A stretch of 61,118 nucleotides of DNA from Bacteroidaceae bacterium. GTDB lineage: Bacteria; Bacteroidota; Bacteroidia; Bacteroidales; Bacteroidaceae. A model generated the notes under the pieces. It was not told the DNA's origin and ran no database searches. It worked only from the letters and a program-made list of their open reading frames with translations. Both the position numbers and the translations under genes were made by a program. Below, piece after piece: positions 26,688 to 35,756 of the stretch. The DNA lies in assembly GCA_017445925.1 (NCBI GenBank), contig JAFSRW010000037.1, positions 1-61,118 of the forward strand. Direction: 5' to 3'. Positions within the stretch are counted from its first letter, which is position 1, and every line of letters starts with the position of its first letter.

Positions 26688-28889
26688 ATGAAGCGTTTAT
26701 TATTTTTGATTGTTTTTCTCGGCACATTTGCTAATATGGGTGCTTCAGGTGAGATTAAGCTTACAGATCTCTGCCATGGTTGTTACGGTGCCCATCATGT
26801 TTATGGCGTGAACCCACTTATGGATGGCGAAAGCTATAGCCAGATGAAAGATGGCGGTAAGAAGATTGTTCGTGTTAGTTTCCGTACAGGAGAGGAAACA
26901 GAAGTTATCTTTGATGCGGATAATATCAAGACACGTATAGAAATGCCTCACATCGAGGGTTATATCATGAGTCCCAACGAGCAGAATATCCTGTTGCGGA
27001 CACAGACCAAGAACATTTATCGTCATAGCCGTACTTCCCAGTATTATATATATAATGTAAAGAACCGTACCGTGGCAAAGTTAAGCGACGGCGGTCCTCA
27101 GGAGGTTCCCTTGTGGAGTCGTGACGGCAATATGGTTGCCTTTGTGCGCGAAGGAAATCTTTTCCTGGTAAAATTGCTCTTTAATAATAGCGAGAGCCAG
27201 ATTACCAAAGACGGTAAGTTCAACGAGGTGATTAACGGTAAGCCCGACTGGGTGAACGAGGAGGAGTTCTCTTTTAATCGTGCCTTTGACTTCAACGAGG
27301 ATAATACCATGATAGCATGGATTCGCTACGACGAGAAGGATGTTCCCATGTTCAGTTTCCCATGGTATAAGGGTTTGAAGCCGGAGCGTAATGAATATGC
27401 AGAGTACCCGGGTTCGTATGATTATAAATACCCCATTGCAGGTGCCAAGAATAGTGTGGTAAGCGTACATAGTTTCGATATCAAGAGCCGCGTGATACGC
27501 AAGATGCAACTTCCCATCCCTGAAGATGGTTATGTGCCACGCATTTTCTTTACTAAAGACCCCGAGAAACTGCTCATCCTTACCAACAACCGCCATCAGG
27601 ATTGTATGGATATCTATCTGGCCAACCCACGTAGCACAGAGTGCCGTGTGATTGTACGCGAACAAGCAGAAAAGTATATACCGGAAGATGTCTATAAGAA
27701 CTTCAAGGTGCTGGACGACGGTTTTGTCCTGATGAGCGAACGTAGCGGTTTTAACCACCTTTATCTGTATGATTTAACAGGAACTATGCGTCGTCAGCTT
27801 ACTAACGGTAACTTTGTGGTGACAGACTTCTACGGCTATGATGTTAAGTCGGGATCTACCTATTATGCCAGTACCGAGGAGAGTCCTCTCTGTCGTACTG
27901 TCTATAAGTCCGATGCCAAGGGGAAAGTTACAAAACTTAGTCAGGAACGTGGTACCAACAAGGCCATTTTCAGTCGTGGACTTCGTTTCTATATGAACGT
28001 GTACAGCAATATCAACACCCCTCCTGTTACCACGCTGTGTGATGCTAATGGGAAAACCCTGAAGATGTTGATTGACAATGCAGAACTGAAACAGAAACTG
28101 GCAGGTCTGAACTTGGGAGAGCGTAAGTTCTTTACCTTTAAGACACAGGATGAGGTAGAGTTGAACGGTTATATGGTATTGCCTTCCAACTTTTCCCAAA
28201 GCAAGAAATATCCTGTTATCATGCATCAGTATGGCGGTCCAGGCAGCCAACAGGTGCTGGACAGCTGGAACGCTGGCAATATGGGCGGTACCCTCTATGA
28301 GCAGTACCTCTGTCAGCAAGGCTTTATCTGTGTTTGTGTTGACGGTAGAGGAACTGGCGGCCGTGGCAGAGAATTCGAACAGTGTACCTATCTTAAACTG
28401 GGTCAGTTGGAGAGCCGTGACCAGGTGGAGACAGCCATTTATCTGGGTACATTGCCATACGTTGACAAAGACCATATTGGTATCTGGGGTTGGAGCTTTG
28501 GTGGTTTCAACACCTTGATGAGTATGAGCGAGGGTCGTCCTGTCTTTGCTGCAGGAGTAGCTGTAGCACCACCTACAGATTGGCGTTATTATGATACTGT
28601 ATATACAGAGCGTTTTATGCGTACCCCCAAGGAGAATGGCGACGGTTATAATGTCAGTCCAATAGGAAGGGCCAGTCAGTTACATGGCCATCTGCTTATC
28701 TGCCAGGGTACTGCTGACGACAATGTTCATTATCGTAATGTAGCCGAATATACCGAAGCATTGGTGCAGGCAGATAAGGATTTCCGTCAGCTCACCTATA
28801 CCAACCGCAACCATAACATTAGCGGTGGCAATACGCGTGTGCATCTTTTCCGTCAGATTACACAGCACTTTAAGCAATATTTGCAGTAA
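26688..28889 (+). CDS. Dipeptidyl peptidase IV (S9 family)
   Basis: Removes X-Pro or X-Ala dipeptides from peptide N-termini, probably in the periplasm or at the surface. The ATG at 26688 gives a signal peptide (MKRLLFLIVFLGTFANMGAS) and 733 residues; the longer frame from 26592 runs through the promoter. The N-terminal half is an eight-bladed propeller with a conserved Glu-rich helix region (WVNEEEFSFNRAFDF). The C-terminal hydrolase has Ser603 in GWSFGG, the Asp in GTADDNVH and the His in NRNHNISGG. In oral and gut Prevotella such enzymes support growth on peptides. Confidence 0.93.
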   Translation: MKRLLFLIVFLGTFANMGASGEIKLTDLCHGCYGAHHVYGVNPLMDGESYSQMKDGGKKIVRVSFRTGEETEVIFDADNIKTRIEMPHIEGYIMSPNEQNILLRTQTKNIYRHSRTSQYYIYNVKNRTVAKLSDGGPQEVPLWSRDGNMVAFVREGNLFLVKLLFNNSESQITKDGKFNEVINGKPDWVNEEEFSFNRAFDFNEDNTMIAWIRYDEKDVPMFSFPWYKGLKPERNEYAEYPGSYDYKYPIAGAKNSVVSVHSFDIKSRVIRKMQLPIPEDGYVPRIFFTKDPEKLLILTNNRHQDCMDIYLANPRSTECRVIVREQAEKYIPEDVYKNFKVLDDGFVLMSERSGFNHLYLYDLTGTMRRQLTNGNFVVTDFYGYDVKSGSTYYASTEESPLCRTVYKSDAKGKVTKLSQERGTNKAIFSRGLRFYMNVYSNINTPPVTTLCDANGKTLKMLIDNAELKQKLAGLNLGERKFFTFKTQDEVELNGYMVLPSNFSQSKKYPVIMHQYGGPGSQQVLDSWNAGNMGGTLYEQYLCQQGFICVCVDGRGTGGRGREFEQCTYLKLGQLESRDQVETAIYLGTLPYVDKDHIGIWGWSFGGFNTLMSMSEGRPVFAAGVAVAPPTDWRYYDTVYTERFMRTPKENGDGYNVSPIGRASQLHGHLLICQGTADDNVHYRNVAEYTEALVQADKDFRQLTYTNRNHNISGGNTRVHLFRQITQHFKQYLQ

Positions 28890-28920
28890 GAGAGCGTATT
28901 TCGCGTTTTTCCCGAAAATA

Positions 28921-28952
28921 TTTGGAAAATCGCTCATATACTCGTACCTTTG
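28921..28952 (+). promoter_or_regulatory. Promoter of tRNA-Arg
   Basis: TTTG at 28921-28924, a 20-bp spacer and TACCTTTG at 28945-28952. The mature tRNA begins 21 bp later. Confidence 0.88.
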
Positions 28953-28972
28953 CATTGCCAAAATAAGGTAAT

Positions 28973-29046
28973 GGTCCCGTAGCTTAGCTGTATAGAGCGT
29001 CAGATTCCGGTTCTGAAGGTCGAGGGTTAGAATCCCTCCGGGATCA
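28973..29046 (+). tRNA. tRNA-Arg (anticodon CCG), CCA not encoded
   Basis: All four stems form: the acceptor with one G-U pair, the D stem GCTT/GAGC, the anticodon stem TCAGA/TCTGA and the T stem GAGGG/CCCTC. The loop TTCCGGT places CCG at 29007-29009, reading the arginine codon CGG. The discriminator is A at 29046 and no CCA follows. The D loop reads G18-T19 and the T loop TTAGAAT has A56. Nearly all tRNAs have G19 and C56, which pair in the elbow. Here both have changed to a U-A combination. The gene has its own promoter and terminator. Confidence 0.95.
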
Positions 29047-29050
29047 CATA

Positions 29051-29108
29051 AAAGAAAAACCGCTAAGGAGAAAGTTCACTTTCGTTCTGGCGGTTTTTCT
29101 TTTTTTTC
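29051..29108 (+). terminator. Rho-independent terminator after tRNA-Arg
   Basis: Arms 29051-29063 and 29090-29102 pair over 13 bp (A-rich outside, CCGC/GCGG inside), with an inner GAAAG/CTTTC stem, and a run of T residues follows. It begins 5 bp after the tRNA. Confidence 0.9.
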
Positions 29109-29213
29109 TCCATATTCATCAAAAAAAATGAGGATATGGGATTTTTTTTATGCCAAAATTTTGTCTTATAAGAAAGTACACACATTATTAATTAAAAAAA
29201 ACTATTTGAGTTC

Positions 29214-32200
29214 ATGAAAAAACTACTCACTTTCTTTTCCGTGGCGATGGTTGCGATAGTATCATCTGCCCAAACGAGTGTGACCGTAGATGGCATCAAG
29301 TATGACCTTGATGACGAAACAAAGACTGCTACTGTCACGTATCCTAACGAGAGTAAACCAAACGACAGCGACAACTGCAGTCCTTACACGGGTGATGTCA
29401 TTATTCCTGCCCAGGTTTCCAACGCCGGCATTACCTATAATGTAACTGCTATTGGCAAATATGCCTTCCGTAGTGCTGCCATTACCTCTCTGACTCTGCC
29501 CGAGGGTATTATTTCCATCGGCGAAAAGTCCATTTACAATACAAAGATTTCCGTATTGACCGTTCCCGGTACTGCAACGAAGTTCGGACAATATGCTATG
29601 GCCTATAACGACAATCTGACGAAAGTTACTTTTAGCGGAGATTGTGCCAGCGAGGCTTGGGGCGAATGGATTCTTTATCGCGAATCTCCCGAGTATGATA
29701 TCTACATGGATTGCCACACTAAGCCGACTGTTCCCGACAAGTACACCTTCGATCATGGCTATGCTTCCAGAATACACGTCTATCCTGATGTTTTTGAGGA
29801 GTATGCAAACGATCCGTACTGGGGCGGCAAATACACCATTATGCCTGATATGGGCAGCGGACTGGAACTGAAAGACTTCACCGTTGACGGCATCAAGTAT
29901 AAGATGACTGCGGAGGACAAGGTAAGTATTACCTATCCCACCGAAAGCAAGCCGGGCTCCAGCAATCCAAGCACCTATTCAGGTGACTTCGTTGTTCCGA
30001 CACAGGTTACATACGAGGGAAAGACCTATAGTGTAACAGGTATCGGTAACTATGCCTTCCGTTATGCTCCCATCACCTCTATAACTTTGCCCGAAGGTCT
30101 TGTTTCCATCGGTGAGGAAGCTATTTATAAGACTCAGATTACCGAGATTTCTTTACCCAACACCCTGACAACAACAGGCACATACGCCATGGGATATAAC
30201 TCTAAGTTGGAAAAGATTACTGTGGGTAGTCAGGCTGGCACCAAGGAATGGGGAAAATGGGCTTTCTGGCGTGCATCCGGTGCATACGAGGTATATATGA
30301 TTTGCGATACGAAGCCTGAAGTTCCCGATATCTATACCTTCGATAACGACTTTGCTTCTACCATCCATATCTATCCTTCTCTTTATCTTGATTACAAGAC
30401 CGATTACCATTGGAACTGCTATAACATCGTACCAGACCTGGTACAGGATATGAGTCATGAAGACTTGCAGAATGCCATTCAGTCTTATAGTGCCAAACTG
30501 CCTTCTGATGAGGAAGTGGGCACGGCTCCCGGTTGCTATACTGCAACAAGCGTGAATGCTGTCAAGGAAGCTTTGGCTGCGGCAAGTGCCCTTGATGAGA
30601 ATGCTACAGTCCAGCAGCGTAACGATGCACTTCTGCAGATGATTATCGCTGTTGACGGTCTTACAATCAATCCCCTGAACGAGGGCTATTACTACATAGA
30701 GAACTTGTATAGCAACAAGTACGTCCGCACCGGTTCCGATGGCTATCTCTCTGTAAAGACATTTGACGAATCGGATGCCCGCTTCTGCTTCAAACTCACC
30801 CATAAGGGCAGCAACTGGTATATTCAATCTGCCGATGAGGGTAAGCTGTACTTCGGCACTATCGACGAAGAAGGCTGGCTTCTGTCCAACTCAGAACCGG
30901 AATATGAGCAGATAATAACCTGGCTTAAAGGCGGCGTTTACACAATGCAATGTCAGAATGGAGAGGATCCAAGCGGTCTTTATGGTCAGTCCAGCGGCTA
31001 TGTGTATGTTAAGGACTATACCGACGACAATAACCGTGCATGGTGGCGCTTCCATCCTGTACAGAGCGGTATGTTCGAGCAGGACTTCAATATCGAGAAT
31101 ATCCGTGTAAGAGAGTATCTGGCCAATGTTACTTATGAAGGTAAGGAGGATACCAAGATTAAGGAGTACAATATTGCTCCTCCTGTACGTCGTGACGTTC
31201 CCGAGCCCGCAACAATTTTCTGGAACCAGAATACCTCTGCAACTGCCTATCAGATAATATGGAGCCTTAACGAGGACTTCTCTGATGCTTTCACTTCAGA
31301 AGTAAAGGACGAGACCCACTATGAGATTTATAACCTGCTACCCAACCAGACCTATTATTATAAGGTATTGGAAACGGTTGACGGTAACCCTACGGAAATT
31401 ATCAATTCCAGTTTCACTACTACTGGTCAGCTTCGTCAGATCTATGCTGAAGGAACAGGAAACATGCGTGACTTGGGTGGTTGGCAGACTGCCAGCGGTA
31501 AGCCTATTAAGTATGGTCTTATCTATCGTGGTGCAGAGTGGAACGGTGAGTATAACCTGACTCCTGCAGGCATTGCTGCCCTCCGTGCCATTGGTATGAA
31601 GGCTGAGCTCGACCTCCGTATAGACTATGAGGCTGCTTACATCACAAAGTCTCCTCTTGGCGATGATGTCGTATATAAGCGCATTACCAACGAGGATTAC
31701 TACGAGAGCGGTATGCAGAACCGTAAGGACCTCTACAAGCAAAACCTGGATTTTGTCTTCGATTGCGTGAAGAATGAAAAGCCCGTTTACTTCCACTGTC
31801 ACATCGGTGCCGACCGTACCGGTACATTGGGTGTTATCCTGGAAGGCTTGCTGGGCGTAAGCGAGAGCGACCTTTACAAGGACTATGAGTTGACATCCTT
31901 TTCATACTACGAGACCCTCCGTTACAAGGAGAATATCGATGGTATTCTGGAATACATCAAGACACTTGATGGCGAAACCCTCACGGATAAGTTCTATACT
32001 TACTGCAACAATGAGGTTGGTATGACAGCCAAGGAGATTGCCGATTTCCGCATGAAGATGTTAGGCGTCGTTTATCCTGCCGACGTTGAGAGCATCATTT
32101 CTGAGGCATTAAGAAACAAGGTAACATCTGTTGACCTGTCCGGTTATGTCTTCGAGCCAGAAGCACTGACAGGCAGTATGCCCGATGGTTCTAATCTGTT

Positions 32201-32867
32201 GGTTATCGTTTCGCCAGAGTCTGGTATTACCGGTACAAATATCATCAACAACGGTGTATGTGAAAACCTTTACCTAACGGATGGTGCAAACTTTGGCACA
32301 CCCTATAAATTCACAGCCACCAACGCTTCTTACACGACTCAGGTTAATTCTTACAGAACGCTGGTTCTCCCCTTCGAGGCTGCTGTTCCTGCTGAGTTCA
32401 CAGCATTTAAGGCCACTTCTGTAGATGGTACGAATGTTAATCTGGAAGCAACTACCACTATCGCTGCCAACAAGCCTGTCCTGATACAGGGCGAAGGTAT
32501 GTTGGTTCTTACCGCAACGGATGCTGCTATTGAAGCCAGCGAGGCTGACCTTACCGAGGGCGTTCTCAGCGGAGTTTACACTTCGACTCCTGCTATCGTA
32601 GGTTCATACGTGCTGCAGAACCAGAATGGTGTTGTAGGTTTCTACCACGTAGGAGAGGTTCTGCCCACCATTAATGCTTTCCGTGCTTACCTGAATGTTC
32701 CAGCATCGGATGTTAAAGCCTACTTCTTCAGCGAAGAGGCAACAGGAGTTAAGAGCCTTAATGAATATAAGGAATCTAACGACGTTATCTTTAACCTCGC
32801 TGGTCAACGCATGAGCAAGATGCAGAAGGGCGTAAATATTGTGAATGGTAAAAAGACATTAAAGTAA
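29214..32867 (+). CDS. Secreted BspA-type LRR / FN3 / tyrosine-phosphatase fusion with C-terminal sorting tail
   Basis: Residues 1-19 are a signal peptide (ending SSA-Q). Two similar blocks at about 24-215 and 222-405 are BspA-type LRR_5 units (AIGKYAFRSAAITSLTLPEG; GIGNYAFRYAPITSITLPEG). A helical FIVAR-like part (about 410-485) and a lectin-like beta domain (about 490-620) follow. Next are an FN3 domain (about 650-740) and a tyrosine/serine phosphatase domain (about 750-960) with the loop HCHIGADRT, nucleophile Cys862 and Arg868. The C-terminus (NLAGQRMSKMQKGVNIVNGK) is the tail common on exported Prevotella proteins. A host-facing phosphatase is an attractive inference. Confidence 0.85.
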   Translation: MKKLLTFFSVAMVAIVSSAQTSVTVDGIKYDLDDETKTATVTYPNESKPNDSDNCSPYTGDVIIPAQVSNAGITYNVTAIGKYAFRSAAITSLTLPEGIISIGEKSIYNTKISVLTVPGTATKFGQYAMAYNDNLTKVTFSGDCASEAWGEWILYRESPEYDIYMDCHTKPTVPDKYTFDHGYASRIHVYPDVFEEYANDPYWGGKYTIMPDMGSGLELKDFTVDGIKYKMTAEDKVSITYPTESKPGSSNPSTYSGDFVVPTQVTYEGKTYSVTGIGNYAFRYAPITSITLPEGLVSIGEEAIYKTQITEISLPNTLTTTGTYAMGYNSKLEKITVGSQAGTKEWGKWAFWRASGAYEVYMICDTKPEVPDIYTFDNDFASTIHIYPSLYLDYKTDYHWNCYNIVPDLVQDMSHEDLQNAIQSYSAKLPSDEEVGTAPGCYTATSVNAVKEALAAASALDENATVQQRNDALLQMIIAVDGLTINPLNEGYYYIENLYSNKYVRTGSDGYLSVKTFDESDARFCFKLTHKGSNWYIQSADEGKLYFGTIDEEGWLLSNSEPEYEQIITWLKGGVYTMQCQNGEDPSGLYGQSSGYVYVKDYTDDNNRAWWRFHPVQSGMFEQDFNIENIRVREYLANVTYEGKEDTKIKEYNIAPPVRRDVPEPATIFWNQNTSATAYQIIWSLNEDFSDAFTSEVKDETHYEIYNLLPNQTYYYKVLETVDGNPTEIINSSFTTTGQLRQIYAEGTGNMRDLGGWQTASGKPIKYGLIYRGAEWNGEYNLTPAGIAALRAIGMKAELDLRIDYEAAYITKSPLGDDVVYKRITNEDYYESGMQNRKDLYKQNLDFVFDCVKNEKPVYFHCHIGADRTGTLGVILEGLLGVSESDLYKDYELTSFSYYETLRYKENIDGILEYIKTLDGETLTDKFYTYCNNEVGMTAKEIADFRMKMLGVVYPADVESIISEALRNKVTSVDLSGYVFEPEALTGSMPDGSNLLVIVSPESGITGTNIINNGVCENLYLTDGANFGTPYKFTATNASYTTQVNSYRTLVLPFEAAVPAEFTAFKATSVDGTNVNLEATTTIAANKPVLIQGEGMLVLTATDAAIEASEADLTEGVLSGVYTSTPAIVGSYVLQNQNGVVGFYHVGEVLPTINAFRAYLNVPASDVKAYFFSEEATGVKSLNEYKESNDVIFNLAGQRMSKMQKGVNIVNGKKTLK

Positions 32868-32893
32868 CCGATGACCCATACCCCCATTTGTCA

Positions 32894-32912
32894 CCTCCCC
32901 CTAGTGGGGAGG
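32894..32912. repeat. Palindromic CCTCCCC/GGGGAGG element
   Basis: A perfect 7-bp inverted repeat with a 5-base loop, followed by a second G-rich copy (GGGAGGGGGG, near 32915). It lies between the phosphatase gene and the 48-residue peptide gene. Such C-rich/G-rich dyads are common intergenic elements in Bacteroidota. It could cut back read-through into the small gene. Confidence 0.55.
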
Positions 32913-32931
32913 ATGGGAGGGGGGCTATAAT

Positions 32932-33078
32932 ATGAAGAAATATATCAAACCAAGCATCGAGATCCTTGAAGCTGAATGCGTACAAGTAGTTGCAGTTTCT
33001 CTCATAGATGGAACTGACGCTGATGATTCAGAAGTAATGACACGTGAAAATGAAAACTGGCAGATTTGGGAAGATTAA
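32932..33078 (+). CDS. 48-residue MKKYIKPSI-type peptide
   Basis: A short frame begins MKKYIKPSIEILEAE, has one Cys at residue 16 and a small-residue middle (VAVSLIDGTDADD), and ends in an acidic, tryptophan-containing tail (NWQIWED). Short genes that start MKK-x-Y-x-x-P occur in many Bacteroidales genomes, often unannotated, and their function is unknown. The basic start with an acidic tail suggests a leader/core layout as in secreted or processed peptides, but no modifying enzyme is next to it. It is downstream of the phosphatase gene and followed by a strong terminator, so it ends a transcript. Confidence 0.6.
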   Translation: MKKYIKPSIEILEAECVQVVAVSLIDGTDADDSEVMTRENENWQIWED

Positions 33079-33106
33079 CCCATAGCCAAGTCTCAGAATT
33101 AAATAT

Positions 33107-33143
33107 CGCCCACTCTGTCAGAAAATAGCAGGGTGGGCGGTTT
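33107..33143 (+). terminator. Terminator after the 48-residue peptide gene
   Basis: Arms 33107-33117 and 33129-33139 pair over 11 positions with one G-U, followed by a short T-rich tail. It lies between converging genes and may serve both. Confidence 0.8.
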
Positions 33144-33178
33144 ATGTTAATCGTCTTTCAGCAAATGAAAAATGATGA

Positions 33179-33892
33179 TTACAGAATACTCATGATTTCC
33201 TTCAGACTGCTCACTTGGTAGTCTGCTATGCCAGAAGGAGGATTCCATGTTTCTGGAGAGTGATTGAAGAAGATGGTACGAAGACCTGCCTCATGTGCAC
33301 CTGTGATATCTGTATCGAAGTTATCGCCAACCATTATGGTTTCTTCCGGCTTTGCACCAGTCAGCTGGAATGCATACTGAAAGAAGAGAGGGCTGGGTTT
33401 GTTGGCTCCTGCATCCTCTGATAGAATAATGTACTGGAAGTAGGGCAGGCACTTGCTGGCACGTAACTTACTATACTGAATCTCATGAAAGCCGTTGCTA
33501 CAAATGCTGAGAACGTAGCCACGCTCTTTCAGATAATCAAGTAACTGATGTGCCCCTTCAATCACACCGGGTTTTATGGCACAACGTGATAGGAAATAGT
33601 CGCTGACCTCAAGACAAAACTCAACGCTGGGGTTAAGGCCTTTGCCCTCAGAAAGAGGACGACGGAAACGTTCCACAATCAGATAATCGCGAGTAATTTC
33701 TCCCTTTGCATATTGTTCCCACAATTGAATGTTAGTCTGCCAATATGGTACAGTAAATGCTTCTTTCGTTGGAAAGTATTGTTCAAGGTGGAAATGTTCA
33801 AACAGCTCGGTAAGTGCCAGACAAGCATTACCGTGCGTATCATAGAGCGTATCGTCGAAATCTAGAAAGACGTGTTTAAATTTTGTTTCCAT
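33179..33892 (-). CDS. yjjG: YjjG-type HAD noncanonical pyrimidine nucleotidase
   Basis: A HAD phosphatase of 237 residues. Motif I is DFDDTLYDT near residues 11-19, motif II is the CSNGF segment, the motif III lysine lies in GANKPSP, and motif IV is [11 protein letters not shown]. The cap is helical (C1 type). Residues around motif I and the FHEIQYSKL segment fit the YjjG group, which clears noncanonical pyrimidine nucleotides from the pool. It lies 2 bp downstream of the oxidoreductase gene. Confidence 0.82.
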   Translation of the reverse strand: METKFKHVFLDFDDTLYDTHGNACLALTELFEHFHLEQYFPTKEAFTVPYWQTNIQLWEQYAKGEITRDYLIVERFRRPLSEGKGLNPSVEFCLEVSDYFLSRCAIKPGVIEGAHQLLDYLKERGYVLSICSNGFHEIQYSKLRASKCLPYFQYIILSEDAGANKPSPLFFQYAFQLTGAKPEETIMVGDNFDTDITGAHEAGLRTIFFNHSPETWNPPSGIADYQVSSLKEIMSIL

Positions 33893-33894
33893 AA

Positions 33895-34884
33895 TTATAA
33901 CTTTCCTAAGATTCGGTCCATAACCCAGTTCACACCTGTTGCGCTGATACAGTCGGCTGTGCAGATATCTCCCTTCTGCAGATGCTCTACAATATTTTTT
34001 ATAAGGGGAAGTTGTACATGTTCAGGATTGGGGACAGCAATCTCTTGCCTTCCTTCCTCTGTATGAAGGGCAATGGGTTCGTAGGTGAATACGGAGAAGC
34101 ATATCTGCCCTTTGTCTCCAATTAACTCTATGCGGTCTGTTCGTGAGCTTTCATGAGAGACGAAACACCATGAGCCACTACCTGTCAGTCCGTCGGCAAA
34201 CTGGAAGGCTGCACTTACGCTATCTTCAGTTTCATACAAACCTCCACGATTGGTGCTAAAACCACTGGCATGAACGATGGGACCGAAGAGTTCCTGCAGG
34301 AGGTCAATCTGATGCGGAGCAAGGTCATAAAAATAGCCTCCGCCAGCTATATCACGCTGTACACGCCAAGGAAGCGAGGTGGAATTGTAATCAAGGTCGC
34401 GAGGTGGACAGGCAAACCTAATTTGAACGCTGATAACATTGCCAATGACTCCACTCTTCAGCAACTCTTTTACTTTAAGAAAATAGGGTAGGTATCTGCG
34501 ATAATAGGCCACAAAACAGGGAACGTGCGTCTTTTCGCTCATACGGTCTATTCGCTGACAGTCATAATAACTGCTTGCCAAGGGTTTTTCCACATAGACG
34601 GGTTTACCACTCTTCATTGCCATAATAGCGTAGGTTGCATGTGAAGAGGGTGGGGTGGCAATGTATATAGCATTAACATTGGGATCGTTGATCAGTTGCT
34701 GGGCATCTGTGTACCAACGTGGAATATTGTGTCGCTGGGCATAAGACTGTGCTTTTTCTTTGCTTCTGCTCATAACAGCATATACCGAAGAGCCCGGAAT
34801 GAGACTGAAAGCAGGACCGCTTTTCTTTTCTGTTACCTCGCCGCAACCTATGAATCCCCACCTTATTTCCTTATATATTGCCAT
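33895..34884 (-). CDS. Gfo/Idh/MocA family oxidoreductase
   Basis: An NAD(P)-dependent sugar or inositol-type dehydrogenase of 329 residues. The Rossmann start is [17 protein letters not shown], with the family EKP motif in [12 protein letters not shown] and the [11 protein letters not shown] segment holding the catalytic His. No signal peptide is present, so it is cytosolic. The substrate cannot be read. It is cotranscribed with the yjjG-like gene. A TATCTTTG -7 element at 34914-34921 (minus) lies 30 bp upstream of its start, without a well-placed -33 box. Confidence 0.87.
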   Translation of the reverse strand: MAIYKEIRWGFIGCGEVTEKKSGPAFSLIPGSSVYAVMSRSKEKAQSYAQRHNIPRWYTDAQQLINDPNVNAIYIATPPSSHATYAIMAMKSGKPVYVEKPLASSYYDCQRIDRMSEKTHVPCFVAYYRRYLPYFLKVKELLKSGVIGNVISVQIRFACPPRDLDYNSTSLPWRVQRDIAGGGYFYDLAPHQIDLLQELFGPIVHASGFSTNRGGLYETEDSVSAAFQFADGLTGSGSWCFVSHESSRTDRIELIGDKGQICFSVFTYEPIALHTEEGRQEIAVPNPEHVQLPLIKNIVEHLQKGDICTADCISATGVNWVMDRILGKL

Positions 34885-34964
34885 CTGCTTGTTAAATTTT
34901 CTTATTACGGATGCAAAGATACGCAGAAAAAGTGTAATTTTGCAGTCAAAAAGAAAAATTATTT

Positions 34965-35756
34965 ATGGAAACAACAGGAGAGAATCTTTTTCAGGTTAAG
35001 AAAGAACGTTCATATATAAGCTGTCTGGTGAATGGCTGTTCATACGGTTTCAAGCACTTGGGCTTGCTGTTACGCTATATTTGGCCCAGCGTGTTACTGA
35101 CGTGTGTTCTACCCATACCGTTTGTGTTCCTTTTTGCTGCTCAGTTGGATGCCATATTACGCAAGTGGACAGAGCTGGGATATATTCCTAGAGTGACACT
35201 TAATGTAATGAGGCATGATATAGAGAAATGTGCTAACCACAGTGCTGTAAAGGTTCTGATATATGTACTTTGGATATCATTCTCTTCTTTTTTGTTGTAT
35301 ATGCCTATACTGTTAGGCTTTAGCATCTGGTGGGGGCTCCTTGCTTTCTCGGTATCGTGGCTTCTGCTTTTACCTTTGTCTGTTGTGATTATGCAGATCA
35401 GTTATTCTCACACGTCAGTATCTGAGTGCTTCAAAAGTGGGATAAAAACTGGCTACAGAAACTTTGGGAAACTCTTTGTTTTTGAGTTCTTAAGCAACTT
35501 GCTGATAATGATTATTGTACTTTTGGGCAGTATTCCTTGCATAGTCCTTGCAGCATTGTGTTTGCAAGCCTACCACGGAAGTCTGATGGGTGATGTGTTG
35601 GATTTGCCTGTTCTTTTCCCTCTGTATATTATTCTGGCAGATGTTATAGGTACAGTTATCTGGTTGATGACACTAATAGTCTTCGGTTTTAGCCGTTGCC
35701 TTATGTGGGGCAGTTTAGTTAATGAAGTTCCAACTGAGACCGAAGCAAATATTTAA
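34965..35756 (+). CDS. Multi-pass membrane protein of unknown function
   Basis: A 263-residue inner-membrane protein with about five hydrophobic segments, near 40-65, 105-130, 130-150, 180-205 and 215-245. I do not recognise the family. The extended cytosolic N-terminus (METTGENLFQVKKERSYISC) is short. A TAATTTTG -7 element is at 34935-34942. Its 3' end overlaps the converging porin gene by 42 bp, so the last 13 codons are read on both strands. Confidence 0.65.
   Translation: METTGENLFQVKKERSYISCLVNGCSYGFKHLGLLLRYIWPSVLLTCVLPIPFVFLFAAQLDAILRKWTELGYIPRVTLNVMRHDIEKCANHSAVKVLIYVLWISFSSFLLYMPILLGFSIWWGLLAFSVSWLLLLPLSVVIMQISYSHTSVSECFKSGIKTGYRNFGKLFVFEFLSNLLIMIIVLLGSIPCIVLAALCLQAYHGSLMGDVLDLPVLFPLYIILADVIGTVIWLMTLIVFGFSRCLMWGSLVNEVPTETEANI

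Noticed and set aside
27081-28475. Long minus-strand frames opposite the dipeptidyl peptidase gene
   Set aside because: They are shadows of the peptidase coding strand; the peptidase has its promoter and full catalytic triad.
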